Below, in pieces: positions 47,397 through 57,594 of a stretch of DNA of 64,000 bases. Position numbers and translations under genes: made by a program. The notes beneath the pieces are model-generated. The model did no database searches, was not told the origin of the DNA, and was given only the letters and a program-made list of their open reading frames with translations. Every line of letters begins with the position of its first letter. Within the stretch, counting starts at the first letter, position 1. The DNA lies in NCBI RefSeq assembly GCF_019249215.1, contig NZ_JAESDI010000003.1, positions 248,001-312,000 of the forward strand, read 5' to 3'. Source of the DNA: Alteromonas lipotrueae (GTDB lineage: Bacteria; Pseudomonadota; Gammaproteobacteria; Enterobacterales; Alteromonadaceae).

Positions 47397-48324
47397 GCCA
47401 ACTCCCGGGTATGGGTTGCATCTTTTGCAAACCACGAGAATATTGAAGGGTATGTAATACGCTTACATTGAAATCGATGTGTCCGTAGAAAAACGTAGAA
47501 ACATCTGCATTGCTTACCATAGCGCCTACGAATTTGGCCGAAGCGGCGATAGTGGCTTTAGGGTTTGTAGGCATACTGGTATCGCTTAACATCACCACTA
47601 ACCCATAAATTTGTGCATGGGATTCAAGGGTGAAATCACCTTTTTCCACAACAAGTAAAACGGGATGATTCGCTTCCCCTATTGTTTCACTCGACGAAAT
47701 ATAACAGTCACCACGAACCCATATAACGAGTTTACCGGTAAGAGCTTCGCACTTATTTGTTATAAGCGGCTCTGAAAAATACATCGGCGTAAAGTGGCTA
47801 TGATCTCGTTCAAAAAGATGAGGAAGTATGGCGTTGGTACTACCGGTTACCAAGCCAGTGGTAGGAAGACGAACCAATGCGGGATGGCGTAAAAAACCTT
47901 GCCGAACAAAGAGTGAAGTCGCAGGGTGGAGCATGGCCACTGTGAATAGGGTTAAATATTGAGAATCCTTCCCAGCGTAGTCAGTGGCCGTTACTGTTGC
48001 TCGTGTGAATAAACTTGCGGTTTGCCGCCAATCATCGCTGGTACGCAACTGCTCTGTTAATAGCGTTAAGTCGTTGTGCAGTGTATTCATCACCTCAACA
48101 TAAGCAAGGCTGCGCTTGTTGGCTTGAAACTCGCTTGTCAGCAGTGAACTGGTTGCCCAAAGTGCTAGTGTTATTAAGCTTAACAGTATACCCACGACAC
48201 TTAACAATACGGCGCCTTTTACCTTACTAGGACATTTCCTAGCGCTTGCGTCTCTTGCACCTATCACATGTGTTTGGAGGGCTAGTGGGAATGAGTAAAA
48301 ATCGGCGTTATATTGCATTGGCAA
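47383..48324 (-). CDS. Pilus-associated PilX/YgdB-like protein
   Basis: A 313-residue protein. After a leader-like segment, VKG is followed by AVLLSVVGILLSLITLALWA, a pilin-type helix without Glu+5, as in PilX, GspK and YgdB. Later VIWVRGDCYIS and HPVLLVVEKGDFTLE with IYGLVVML match the PilX-type periplasmic head. It is over twice the length of E. coli YgdB (135). The start is uncertain; ATG 48324 or 48318 both overlap the previous gene by 11-17 bases. Confidence 0.65.
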   Translation of the reverse strand: MPMQYNADFYSFPLALQTHVIGARDASARKCPSKVKGAVLLSVVGILLSLITLALWATSSLLTSEFQANKRSLAYVEVMNTLHNDLTLLTEQLRTSDDWRQTASLFTRATVTATDYAGKDSQYLTLFTVAMLHPATSLFVRQGFLRHPALVRLPTTGLVTGSTNAILPHLFERDHSHFTPMYFSEPLITNKCEALTGKLVIWVRGDCYISSSETIGEANHPVLLVVEKGDFTLESHAQIYGLVVMLSDTSMPTNPKATIAASAKFVGAMVSNADVSTFFYGHIDFNVSVLHTLQYSRGLQKMQPIPGSWHDFN

Positions 48325-48907
48325 CTCGTATATACAGATGTTGCTCGGCGCTCAGTTTTGCAGACGCTTTACTTTGAAGGGCAAGCTTTACCTTGTAAAC
48401 AGGGGCACGGTTTACCTCACCGTGAAGGGATATAGTGAATTGAGTGACGTACAATTCTGATGCGTCGGTAAGATCATGCCATCCACCTTGTGCGCAACTT
48501 TTACTTGCTACACGGTACTCAAGTGCTTTATTGCGCAACCGAAAACCCAATAGCTCGGCTGGATCTTCATGGGTAATGTCTCCGTCAGCATTTTTATCAT
48601 AAGAAAATAACACACAAGAATTTTCAACCTCTAGTGGATGGTGGCTGATTTCAATAGAGGGCGGTAGCAATGCACCGTTGGCAAAAATCTCTTCAAAGGT
48701 GCGAGCTACGTAACCCGCCCGCTGTAGTTGTAAAGAAAGAGACTGACTCAAAAGACGTAGTTCACTGTGCAGTGCGAGTTGCTGCTGAAAGTAACCTAAT
48801 TCCTTGGAAATGGTAGCAGCCCCCATGGCAGAAAAAAGCACCAATGTTGTGCTGATGGCCATGGCAATGGTGAGCTCTACAAGGGTGATGCCAGATGACG
48901 TTAACAT
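48308..48907 (-). CDS. Pseudopilin, PilW/GspJ-like (PpdB position)
   Basis: A 199-residue prepilin. The leader MLTSSG is followed by ITLVELTIAMAISTTLVLFS with Glu+5. The head has the PilW/PpdB-like pattern with a calcium-type loop DKNADGDI and a Cys pair. It is the second gene of the minus-strand set; its start overlaps the stop of the first gene by 7 bases, and GAGG lies about 10 bases upstream. Confidence 0.75.
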   Translation of the reverse strand: MLTSSGITLVELTIAMAISTTLVLFSAMGAATISKELGYFQQQLALHSELRLLSQSLSLQLQRAGYVARTFEEIFANGALLPPSIEISHHPLEVENSCVLFSYDKNADGDITHEDPAELLGFRLRNKALEYRVASKSCAQGGWHDLTDASELYVTQFTISLHGEVNRAPVYKVKLALQSKASAKLSAEQHLYIRVANAI

Positions 48908-49416
48908 AGAGAAACATCCTCAAATGCGGGAGAGGCGCAATACCGTACTCGACCAAGATTATTAATAATAACCTTGCCGGTAAATCGTGCGTTACTTAAC
49001 GTGACGGTCATTGCGCTGCCGAAGCTCATCCCATGAGTACCATCGAAGGTTAACAACGACTTTTTATTGGCTGGATTAGCAATCACTGCATTATAACTTT
49101 GCATCATGAGCCGCTTGTGTTGGCCAAAAACATGGCAACTGCTTGCTACATTGCAATCGCAGTCATTAGCAGAAGTTACGCTGATGCAATGATTAACGGA
49201 CGAGTCGACTACCAAGGTAATCGGCTTACGCTCAGCGATAGCTAGTGTGCGGGCGTATTTTGCGATGTCAGCGGTATGCCTTAATGCACTTTTCATGGCG
49301 ATGACTTGCCGCCATTCAACAAAAGAGGGAACCGCTATGCCAGTAAAAATGCCCATTATGCAAAGTACCAGAAGCAATTCTAATAATGAAAATCCATCTG
49401 CTTTGAATAAAACCAT
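48901..49416 (-). CDS. Pseudopilin, GspH/FimT-like (PpdA position)
   Basis: A 171-residue prepilin. The leader MVLFKADG is followed by FSLLELLLVLCIMGIFTGIA, then VPSFVEWRQ. The head has a clustered Cys pattern (HCISV, DCDCNVASSC) and a late RVRYC, typical of the FimT/GspH fold. It is the first gene of the minus-strand minor-pilin operon and is divergent from a lone pilin gene 79 bases away. Confidence 0.78.
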   Translation of the reverse strand: MVLFKADGFSLLELLLVLCIMGIFTGIAVPSFVEWRQVIAMKSALRHTADIAKYARTLAIAERKPITLVVDSSVNHCISVTSANDCDCNVASSCHVFGQHKRLMMQSYNAVIANPANKKSLLTFDGTHGMSFGSAMTVTLSNARFTGKVIINNLGRVRYCASPAFEDVSLC

Positions 49417-49495
49417 GCTTTAGTCCGGTTATTTGTCATTTGTTTGCTGTTAGATTTACAGCATAGCGAATCAACCAATAGCGGGCTGCTGTACC

Positions 49496-49882
49496 ATGGA
49501 AGGGAAAATCAATTTAATTAAGGGACGGGGTATTACGTTAATCGAGCTTTTGGTCGCCGTTGCGATTGTGGGCATTATTTCTATGTTTGCTATACCTAGC
49601 TACTCATCAACTATCGCCCTTGCGAACAAGCATGAAACCATTAGTTACTTACTTTCTTTGCAAATAAAGCAAGAAAGGTACTGGTTAAGCGAAGGTAAAT
49701 ACGCAGGGCTTAGTGGATTACCGGCGCCCAGTATAGACGGCGTCACATTGACATACAGCGAATCTAAGGATGGGAATTATAGCATTGCAGCGTCTTTAGG
49801 CTTTTTGGATGAGTCCAATCCTTGTCGGCTGCTAACGATCACGCCTTATGAGAATTTACCCCATGGATGTTGGGGAAGATAG
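49496..49882 (+). CDS. Lone PilE-like pilin
   Basis: A 128-residue prepilin. The leader MEGKINLIKGRG is followed by ITLIELLVAVAIVGIISMFA, then IPSYSS, with Glu+5. The head is short, with KQERYWLSEGKYA, which is the pattern of PilE minor pilins, and two C-terminal cysteines. The ATG at 49496 has no good ribosome site, so expression may be low or the start elsewhere. It lies between two minus-strand pilin genes and probably shares a divergent promoter region with the PpdA-like gene. Confidence 0.75.
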   Translation: MEGKINLIKGRGITLIELLVAVAIVGIISMFAIPSYSSTIALANKHETISYLLSLQIKQERYWLSEGKYAGLSGLPAPSIDGVTLTYSESKDGNYSIAASLGFLDESNPCRLLTITPYENLPHGCWGR

Positions 49883-49955
49883 CCTGTTTTTCGTACGTGG
49901 TTATGATTACTTCAACCCTAAAGGAGGCCTGCGCTATAGCAAAAATCGCAAGGCA

Positions 49956-50525
49956 TTAGGTGCAGGTAAGGGCTGTGCCAGATAAGTCTTCGTTAACGCC
50001 ATCGTTGTCACTGTCGATGGCGACGGATATTCTGCCGTAGAGTGATAATAAGAGGGCTGAAGCATATGAAGCATCTTTACTCTTTGGACAAATTGTTATG
50101 GTTGCACTGGTACTAATACTTCCTTGTTCAGAAAAAGAAATAGCACCAGAAATGCCACTGATTATGTTACCAGTATTTAACGGATCGCTGCTGGCAATAA
50201 GCGATTCGCTACTGTCTCTGCTTCCGTTTGCGTTTTCATCAATAAAGACCATTTTCGCGTTCGCCCAATCACTTACACACGTATCGTAGTTCGTGGTAGG
50301 ACAAAGTATTACATCAAACTGCTCATTGACGGCACTAAACCGAGCTTGCTGTGCAATAGCGCTTAACGTATTGATATCGCCGGTCACTCTATTTTTGACT
50401 AAAATAGTATTAATAGACGGGGCAACCACCCCTACTAAAATGGCCAAAATGGCTACGGTAATTAGCATCTCTAAAAGCGTAAAACCGTACTGAAGATGCA
50501 TAGTGCTAGAAGACTCTGTTTTCAC
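49956..50525 (-). CDS. FimT/GspH-like pseudopilin
   Basis: A 189-residue prepilin. The leader ends LQYG and is followed by FTLLEMLITVAILAILVGVV, then APSINTIL. The RFSAVNEQFDVILCP segment is typical of FimT/FimU proteins, which in some species bind DNA for uptake. GTG at 50525 or ATG 50501 could start it; neither has a strong ribosome site. A calcium-type loop, DSDNDGVNED, is near the C-terminus. It is separate from the nearby operon and flanked by a plus-strand pilin gene. Confidence 0.78.
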   Translation of the reverse strand: MKTESSSTMHLQYGFTLLEMLITVAILAILVGVVAPSINTILVKNRVTGDINTLSAIAQQARFSAVNEQFDVILCPTTNYDTCVSDWANAKMVFIDENANGSRDSSESLIASSDPLNTGNIISGISGAISFSEQGSISTSATITICPKSKDASYASALLLSLYGRISVAIDSDNDGVNEDLSGTALTCT

Positions 50526-50792
50526 TGATATTTTTTTACTAAGTTAATTTAATACTGATCATAGCGTTAGCCTCAATTTATACAACATTAGATGCAAACA
50601 CGCGCGAGTATTCAAGGTAAACCAATTTGCCTCAAGAATGGTATAAAAAAAGGCATGTAGGCATACTCCAAGATACAAAAAGTAATGAATTTTAGTGATT
50701 AATGAAGTTTGAATTCTTTTACCACTAACATCTAAGGCGAGTTTATCGTAAACTCAGATATCAGGACGCCCACTCACTAATTGGACATTATA

Positions 50793-51970
<1,178 letters not shown>

Positions 51971-52034
51971 ATAGTCGCTACTGAGTAAAGACAAAACCTT
52001 AGCGTTGCATATAGGTAACGTTAGGGCGGATATC

Positions 52035-52068
52035 AAAAAAGGGAGCCTTTGGCTCCCTTTTTAGTTTT
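52035..52068. terminator. Bidirectional terminator between glnB and slyD
   Basis: AAAAAGGGAGCC (52036-52047) pairs with GGCTCCCTTTTT (52051-52062) across a 3-base loop, serving convergent genes. Confidence 0.93.
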
Positions 52069-52093
52069 ATTGCACTTACGTTAGTAAGGCAAA

Positions 52094-52579
52094 TTAGTGG
52101 TCGTGACCACAACCGCCTGGCGTATGGGCATGGCCGTGCTCTAATTCTTCCGCAGTCGCATCGCGTACATCAACCACTTCCACATCGAAAGTAAGTGGAA
52201 TACCTGCAAGCGGGTGGTTACCGTCTACAACCACTTCATCATCAGATGTCTCGATAATAATAACCGATTGTTCACCTTCTGGTGTGGTTGCACGAAAAGA
52301 CATGCCAACTTCAACGTCCATGCCTTCAAACATTGAACTAGGTACGCGCTGAACGAGTTCATCGATACGTTCACCGTAGGCTTTCTCTGGTTCAACAGAC
52401 AAGTTGAACTTCTCGCCTTTTTCTTTCCCAACCAATGCGTCTTCTAGTCCCTCAATAAGAAAGCGGCGCCCTTGAAGCACTACAAGCGGCTCCTTACCGG
52501 CTGATGAATCAAGCTCGGTACCGTCTTCGGTTGAAACGGTGTAGTGAAGGGTGACAACGCTGTCAGAGGTTATAGTCAT
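52094..52579 (-). CDS. slyD: FKBP-type peptidyl-prolyl isomerase SlyD
   Basis: A 161-residue isomerase and chaperone with the SlyD arrangement: FKBP core (VVTLHYTVSTEDGTELDSS), inserted flap (GERIDELVQRVPSSMFEG), the NHPLAGIPLTFDVEVVDV closing strand, and a short metal-binding tail HGHAHTPGGCGHDH. SlyD delivers nickel for hydrogenase or urease and folds prolyl bonds; the tail here is shorter than in E. coli. It is a paralogue of the fkpB gene in the same window. Confidence 0.93.
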   Translation of the reverse strand: MTITSDSVVTLHYTVSTEDGTELDSSAGKEPLVVLQGRRFLIEGLEDALVGKEKGEKFNLSVEPEKAYGERIDELVQRVPSSMFEGMDVEVGMSFRATTPEGEQSVIIIETSDDEVVVDGNHPLAGIPLTFDVEVVDVRDATAEELEHGHAHTPGGCGHDH

Positions 52580-52632
52580 AATTTGTCCTGTAGTTTTGCC
52601 CTACTGGGCGGTGGTTTTAAATTTATTAATGC

Positions 52633-53631
52633 TTATTTACGGTTTTTCACCAATGAGCTCTTTGCCTGCTCAATGCTGTACGGTAAAGGGTTAGGGTAGC
52701 AGGTAATTTCAACTTGGTCAGCTAGGCGATGAATATCTTGCTCAGTGGTATCGTTTGAAAGCACAGCCATGAACCATGTTTCTTCGCTAAGTTCAGCCTT
52801 ACGAATTACCATGCCAGCGCGACGCCAGTTCTCGCCTAATTGCTTTTCTAGCGTATCGCCAGCGTTAATGTGAAACGCTTTTGGCACTGAAAAGCTATAG
52901 GCAGCGCGCTTGTTTTTGCCTAAAAAGCGTGTGCGAGCAACCACTTCTTGGCCCATATAACAGCCTTTGTCGAAATCGATACCGTTAAGTGCCTGTACGT
53001 TCATCATCTGGGGAACGTACTCACTGATGCCAGTTTCTTGAATAGAAGGTATCGCACTTTCTATCATAATAGCATCGTATACATTTTGTTCAAAAATGGC
53101 GCCGTTAGTATCTTTTACTTTTTGCTCAAATTCAGCGACTTGTGCGCAATCCAGTACCACATAATAGCCAGCCCGCAGAGTATCACTTTTAAATACCCAC
53201 CCCGCATCACTATGAACACTAGCCAATGGCTCACTCGGAAGGGTGTCGAAATAGCTACTAAGTAACATCTGCCCAAGGTTTTCACCTAAGAAAAATTGCG
53301 TGTACTGATTTGTTTCCTCGGATATATCTACCTTTGAAAACACACCATACTTATTCAACTGAGCAAGAGAGTGCGCACCTGAGTCTTTGTTGGTTAACAT
53401 ATAAATTGCATTTTCATGGCGACTCACAAAAGAAATAGACCAGGTCTTTCCTTTATTGTCGCAATGGGCACAATGCCTCACCGTATTCTCATCTAAGGCG
53501 TTGATGTTGACTGTCACTTGTCCATGCAGGTAGCTATCAGCTTGCTCGCCTTCTAGCTTTATCAGCATGTTGTCATTTAACTTAATTGCATAGTGCGAAG
53601 GTAAATCAGAAAGAGTCGTTAACGCTGTCAT
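52633..53631 (-). CDS. ygfZ: Folate-binding protein YgfZ (iron-sulfur cluster maintenance)
   Basis: A 332-residue protein of the GcvT/COG0354 family. The family signature with its functional cysteine is KGCYMGQEVVAR in the C-terminal half. YgfZ uses tetrahydrofolate in repair or synthesis of certain Fe-S clusters, for example in MiaB. I chose ATG 53631; a TTG directly before it is in frame. It is divergent from sdhE, as in E. coli. Confidence 0.93.
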   Translation of the reverse strand: MTALTTLSDLPSHYAIKLNDNMLIKLEGEQADSYLHGQVTVNINALDENTVRHCAHCDNKGKTWSISFVSRHENAIYMLTNKDSGAHSLAQLNKYGVFSKVDISEETNQYTQFFLGENLGQMLLSSYFDTLPSEPLASVHSDAGWVFKSDTLRAGYYVVLDCAQVAEFEQKVKDTNGAIFEQNVYDAIMIESAIPSIQETGISEYVPQMMNVQALNGIDFDKGCYMGQEVVARTRFLGKNKRAAYSFSVPKAFHINAGDTLEKQLGENWRRAGMVIRKAELSEETWFMAVLSNDTTEQDIHRLADQVEITCYPNPLPYSIEQAKSSLVKNRK

Positions 53632-53843
53632 CAAAGATTCCGAATGAAGAATTTATAATGTAGTAGGTGAGGGGGTTGTGGGTTTTATCAAGGGGAACCC
53701 CTGAGATTATCGTATTTTGTGGGTAATTCGTTTATCACAAGACGCTATTGATACGAGTTTCTGTCTAAAAGGGCAGTGATCCTTCGCCCATCACCGTGGT
53801 AATATGATGATAGTGTCAAAACAATAATTAAGAATGTGGATAT

Positions 53844-54101
53844 ATGTTTGAGCCAAAAAGACGGGCTAGATTAAAGTGGGCGTGCCGCAGAGGGATGTTG
53901 GAACTTGATGTGTTGCTCATGCCTTTCGTAGATGAAGCCTTCGATTCGCTTGATTACGAACAACAAGAAATATTCGAACGCTTACTTACCAGCGACGACC
54001 CGGACTTGTTTGCCTGGTTTATGGGCCATCAGCAATGCCAAGATCCAGAGCTAGCTGGCATGGTGTCTACTATCGTTAATCGTGTCAAAGTACAGGGTTA
54101 A
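53844..54101 (+). CDS. sdhE: FAD assembly factor SdhE
   Basis: An 85-residue protein. The hallmark RGMLELD motif is at about residues 16-22, followed by DLFAWFMGHQ. SdhE promotes covalent FAD attachment to succinate dehydrogenase and fumarate reductase. Formerly YgfY or CptB. It overlaps the downstream gene by 20 bases. Confidence 0.94.
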   Translation: MFEPKRRARLKWACRRGMLELDVLLMPFVDEAFDSLDYEQQEIFERLLTSDDPDLFAWFMGHQQCQDPELAGMVSTIVNRVKVQG

Positions 54102-54597
54102 ACTCAGTTATTCGCCGTGGCGACATGTAGTAGGAATACTCATTCTTATTACAGCTTTAGGCTTCAGTATTATAAATTTGCCTGAAGCCTTGTGGACGTG
54201 GGTAAGCCCAAGCTGGCTTTGGTTGTGCGCGCTTGTGTGTGTGCCGTTGTATATAACCTTCTGCCTGCATATATGGTGTAGGTCAAGCAAACTGACGACG
54301 GTGCCATGTAATGATGTTTACACGCTTACAGGCGATGTTACATTGCGGGCGTTGATGGTATCGGGTGAAGAGGTTTATTCGCCAGCGGTGAATCTTCACA
54401 AGTCTTCATTACTGTTCCCATGGGGTCTTACCCTCAATGTAGAACGAACTGCGCGAAAATGGTACCAGCCGTATTACGAGCATGTACGCTGGGTATTAAA
54501 AGGTGAATGCTCTGAAGCAGATTATCGGCGACTATGTCGAGCAATAATCTTCGCTCAAGGAGCGGGCCAAACAAGGAATAACATTGATGTTTCGTGA
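54082..54597 (+). CDS. ygfX: YgfX-like membrane protein
   Basis: A 171-residue protein with two membrane helices (about 15-34 and 41-63) and a cytoplasmic C-terminal part ending in ECSEADYRRLCRAIIFAQ, as in YgfX/CptA (DUF1434). The start is GTG at 54082, inside sdhE. In E. coli the sdhE-ygfX pair was first described as an antitoxin-toxin pair acting on cytoskeletal proteins; later work favours a role in flavinylation, so I do not call a toxin. It is larger than E. coli YgfX (135). Confidence 0.78.
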   Translation: MSKYRVKLSYSPWRHVVGILILITALGFSIINLPEALWTWVSPSWLWLCALVCVPLYITFCLHIWCRSSKLTTVPCNDVYTLTGDVTLRALMVSGEEVYSPAVNLHKSSLLFPWGLTLNVERTARKWYQPYYEHVRWVLKGECSEADYRRLCRAIIFAQGAGQTRNNIDVS

Positions 54598-55441
54598 GTA
54601 TGCAAAAGCTTTATTTAAACGTGTCGATACCCGACAGTTAATGCAATTCAAACCACCCACATTACCGCCTCGTATTTACACTAAGCAAATTAATGTTGAT
54701 AACAAGCACTACGGGGCGTTCTGTCAGGAAGTGGCCTGGCCAGATGCTGCAACCATGCATCCTTTGTATGTGCAAATGCTGTCTCTGCCCCTTCAAATGC
54801 AGTGTTTACTTGATAAGAAAAGCCCGTTTCCGCTGCTAGGGTTAATACATGCTGCGAATCGTGTAGAAGTGCTAGAAGAATGCGATTTAAGCGACGCTTT
54901 TGAATGCCGTGTTCGATTCAGCAATGTTAAACCACACTCCCGTGGCTGGGAAGTTGATGTTTCCTTGGACGCTTTTCAACAAGGGCGCTGTGTTTACAAA
55001 GCAGTAAGTAGCTACTTGGTGAAGGTGAAAGCGGTACACGTGGCGCCCAGAGCACCTTTGCAAGATACTACCGAAGCCTGTGTTGATAGCCCTAAAAACT
55101 TGCTTGCAGAGCTTGATGTTACGGCCGATACAGGCAGACGTTACGCGAAAATTTCTGGCGACTATAATCCCATTCATTTGTTTGGGCTAAGTGCCAAAGC
55201 ATTTGGCTTTAAACGCCCCATAGCGCATGGAATGTGGACACTAGCCCGCGCGTTATCATTCGTACCGGTATCCGATGGTCAGCATATTTCAGATGTGGTT
55301 TGCCGTTTTAAACGGCCCGTTATGCTGCCTTGCAGTATTAATATCTATCAAATGTGCCGAGATGAAGACCGCTCTATTTTGGAAATTACTAGCAGTGATG
55401 ATCAGCAAGTACACCTAGATGCTGAAGTATCGACACTGTAG
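54587..55441 (+). CDS. MaoC-like hot-dog hydratase/dehydratase domain protein
   Basis: A 284-residue protein from ATG 54587, with AAGGA 9 bases upstream; it overlaps ygfX by 11 bases. The C-terminal MaoC domain shows the hydratase-2 motif: RRYAKISGDYNPIHLF, with Asp and His in the expected positions, then PIAHGMWTLARAL. The N-terminal half looks like a second degenerate hot-dog fold. The family hydrates or dehydrates acyl-CoA or acyl-ACP; the exact substrate is unknown. No other fatty-acid gene is nearby. Confidence 0.82.
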   Translation: MFREYAKALFKRVDTRQLMQFKPPTLPPRIYTKQINVDNKHYGAFCQEVAWPDAATMHPLYVQMLSLPLQMQCLLDKKSPFPLLGLIHAANRVEVLEECDLSDAFECRVRFSNVKPHSRGWEVDVSLDAFQQGRCVYKAVSSYLVKVKAVHVAPRAPLQDTTEACVDSPKNLLAELDVTADTGRRYAKISGDYNPIHLFGLSAKAFGFKRPIAHGMWTLARALSFVPVSDGQHISDVVCRFKRPVMLPCSINIYQMCRDEDRSILEITSSDDQQVHLDAEVSTL

Positions 55442-55611
55442 CTTGAAGCTGTTATTCCGATACGGTATCAAGTCTACTATCATCAACGGGTAAGTCAGCC
55501 TGCTTAGTTTGGTGTTTTTATAACGTGCTATATTTGCGTGCTATGACTTTGGTACTTTGTAGTAGATTTAAAAAAAAAGCAGAGTAAAACTCAAAGTCGC
55601 AATATAAATAG

Positions 55612-55668
55612 AAAAGCCCACTTCCTAATGTAGTGTATTGAACACGCTGTATTAGGAAGTGGGCTTTT
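55612..55668. terminator. Bidirectional terminator between the MaoC-like gene and nadB
   Basis: A perfect 18-base-pair stem (55612-55629 with 55651-55668) carries an apical GTGT/ACAC pairing. It starts with A residues and ends with T residues and is placed between convergent genes. Confidence 0.93.
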
Positions 55669-55737
55669 TCGTATTTCTATTGTATATCCAAAACACGCAG
55701 ATAACGCTAAGGGGACGCGTAAATTCACCCAAAACCG

Positions 55738-57399
55738 TTAAGAAATAAGTGTTCCTGGTACCGATGGTAAGGCATCTTTTTCGGGGCACAAAAAAGTAGG
55801 TTGAGGGTTATCAAGTTGTCCCGGGTGATCCAGGTTGAAGTGTAGACCCCGGCTTTCTTTTCGCTGCATAGCGCAGCGCACAATTAATTCAGCAACAGTC
55901 ACCAAGTTTCTTAATTCAAGAAGGTTATTGCTTACCCTGAAGTGTGCGTAGTATTCAGCAATTTCTTGTTCCAGCAAGTTAATTCGGCGCATGGCGCGTT
56001 CTAACCGTTTGTCAGTACGAACAATGCCTACATAGTCCCACATAAATAAGCGTAGTTCGTGCCAGTTATGCTGAATAATAACTTCTTCATCAGAGTCTGA
56101 TACCTGACTTTCATCCCAAGGCAAAATGGCTTCTTCACAGGAGGCTGAAGGTAACGAAGAGATAATATGCTCGGCGGCAGCGCTGGCAAAGACAACACAT
56201 TCTAACAGCGAGTTAGATGCCATGCGGTTTGCGCCGTGTAAACCGGTATAGGCGACTTCTCCTATCGCGTACACATTGACTAAATCTGTTTTTCCATTGA
56301 AGTCGGTTACAACGCCACCGCAGCTATAATGAGCTGCGGGCACTACAGGGATAGGCTCTCGGGTAATATCTATACCTAATGAGCGGCATTTACGATAAAT
56401 ATTAGGAAAGTGTTTAACGATAAAGTCAGCGGGTTTATGACTGATATCTAAATACATACAGTCAGCGCCAAGGCGCTTCATTTCATAATCGATGGCACGT
56501 GCAACCACATCCCTGGGCGCTAAATCGCCACGCTCGTCAAACTTGTGCATAAAACGGGTGCCATCGGCGTGACATAAGTTCGCGCCTTCACCACGCAGGG
56601 CTTCTGTAATAAGAAAATTTCGGGCTTGCGGGTGGAATAAGCAGGTTGGATGAAACTGATTGAATTCCATGTTGGCAACACGACAACCTGCACGCCAGGC
56701 CATAGCAATGCCATCACCGCTGGAAACATCTGGGTTTGAGGTATATTGATATACTTTGCTTCCACCGCCCGTTGCCAATGAGATGAAGGGCGCGCGAATG
56801 ACTTCAACGTGCTCTTGTTGGCGGTTCCACACATACGCGCCAATCACTCGCTTTTTATCGTCCTTCGATGGGATAAGGTCGATAGCGTTGTAACGTTCAA
56901 AGACGTGAATATTAGGGTGAGCAGAAACAGCATCGTTTAATGTTATTTGCAGCGCTTCACCGGTAGCATCGGCGGCGTGAAGAATACGTCTGTGACTATG
57001 CCCACCTTCACGGGTAAGGTGAAAACGTTCTTCACCAGACTCAGTTGTTTCGGTATCAAAGGGTACGCCGTATCCAATAAGCCAGCTTAACGCTTCTTTC
57101 GCTCGTTCGGTAGTAAAGCGCACGGCTGGTTCATCGCATAAGTCTCCGCCTGCTTTTAAGGTATCTTGCACATGAGCATCGATAGAGTCTTGCTCATCGA
57201 ACACCGCGGCGATGCCGCCTTGGGCATAACGGGTAGACCCTTCATTACGATCGCTCTTACTGAGCACGATAACCTGACAGTGGTCGGCAAGCCTAAGTGC
57301 AAGGCTAAGCCCTGCTGCGCCGCTACCTATAATCAGTACATCACATCGATGTTCAATTGAATTTGATGTGGAAGTTAGTGAAGATGACACTGATTTCAT
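55738..57399 (-). CDS. nadB: L-aspartate oxidase
   Basis: A 553-residue FAD enzyme (E. coli 540) that oxidises L-aspartate to iminoaspartate, the first step of de novo NAD synthesis. The FAD-binding motif [11 protein letters not shown] follows a short N-terminal extension of about 20 residues. The active-site blocks [26 protein letters not shown] and HYSCGGV are intact. It is divergent from rpoE, as in E. coli. With nadE in the same window, two steps of NAD synthesis are represented. Confidence 0.97.
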   Translation of the reverse strand: MKSVSSSLTSTSNSIEHRCDVLIIGSGAAGLSLALRLADHCQVIVLSKSDRNEGSTRYAQGGIAAVFDEQDSIDAHVQDTLKAGGDLCDEPAVRFTTERAKEALSWLIGYGVPFDTETTESGEERFHLTREGGHSHRRILHAADATGEALQITLNDAVSAHPNIHVFERYNAIDLIPSKDDKKRVIGAYVWNRQQEHVEVIRAPFISLATGGGSKVYQYTSNPDVSSGDGIAMAWRAGCRVANMEFNQFHPTCLFHPQARNFLITEALRGEGANLCHADGTRFMHKFDERGDLAPRDVVARAIDYEMKRLGADCMYLDISHKPADFIVKHFPNIYRKCRSLGIDITREPIPVVPAAHYSCGGVVTDFNGKTDLVNVYAIGEVAYTGLHGANRMASNSLLECVVFASAAAEHIISSLPSASCEEAILPWDESQVSDSDEEVIIQHNWHELRLFMWDYVGIVRTDKRLERAMRRINLLEQEIAEYYAHFRVSNNLLELRNLVTVAELIVRCAMQRKESRGLHFNLDHPGQLDNPQPTFLCPEKDALPSVPGTLIS

Positions 57400-57516
57400 G
57401 TATTTTTGTATATATTAAACGAGCAAAGGTTCGGCAAGTCTAAAGGATGAGTGGCAAAACACAATGATCCAGATGGCTTTCCCTCAGCATTTTTAAATAT
57501 TTTTAATGCTAATACA

Positions 57517-57543
57517 GAACTTTTTGTAACAGTACGCGTCTAT
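57517..57543 (+). promoter_or_regulatory. Candidate sigmaE autoregulatory promoter of rpoE
   Basis: GAACTT (57517-57522), a 16-base spacer, and TCTAT (57539-57543), against the sigmaE consensus GGAACTT-N16-TCTRA. The spacing is right and the -35 is good; the -10 differs at the last two positions. It lies about 50 bases before the rpoE start. Confidence 0.6.
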
Positions 57544-57594
57544 ATCAATGCTTGTTAGAGCTATTGGGTAGTTGAAGTAGGAGTAATGGCTCGA

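Noticed and set aside
53844..54597. sdhE-ygfX as a toxin-antitoxin system
   Set aside because: The pair is a conserved core gene pair with a flavinylation role for SdhE; the toxin claim for YgfX rests on early work and the sequence gives no support either way.
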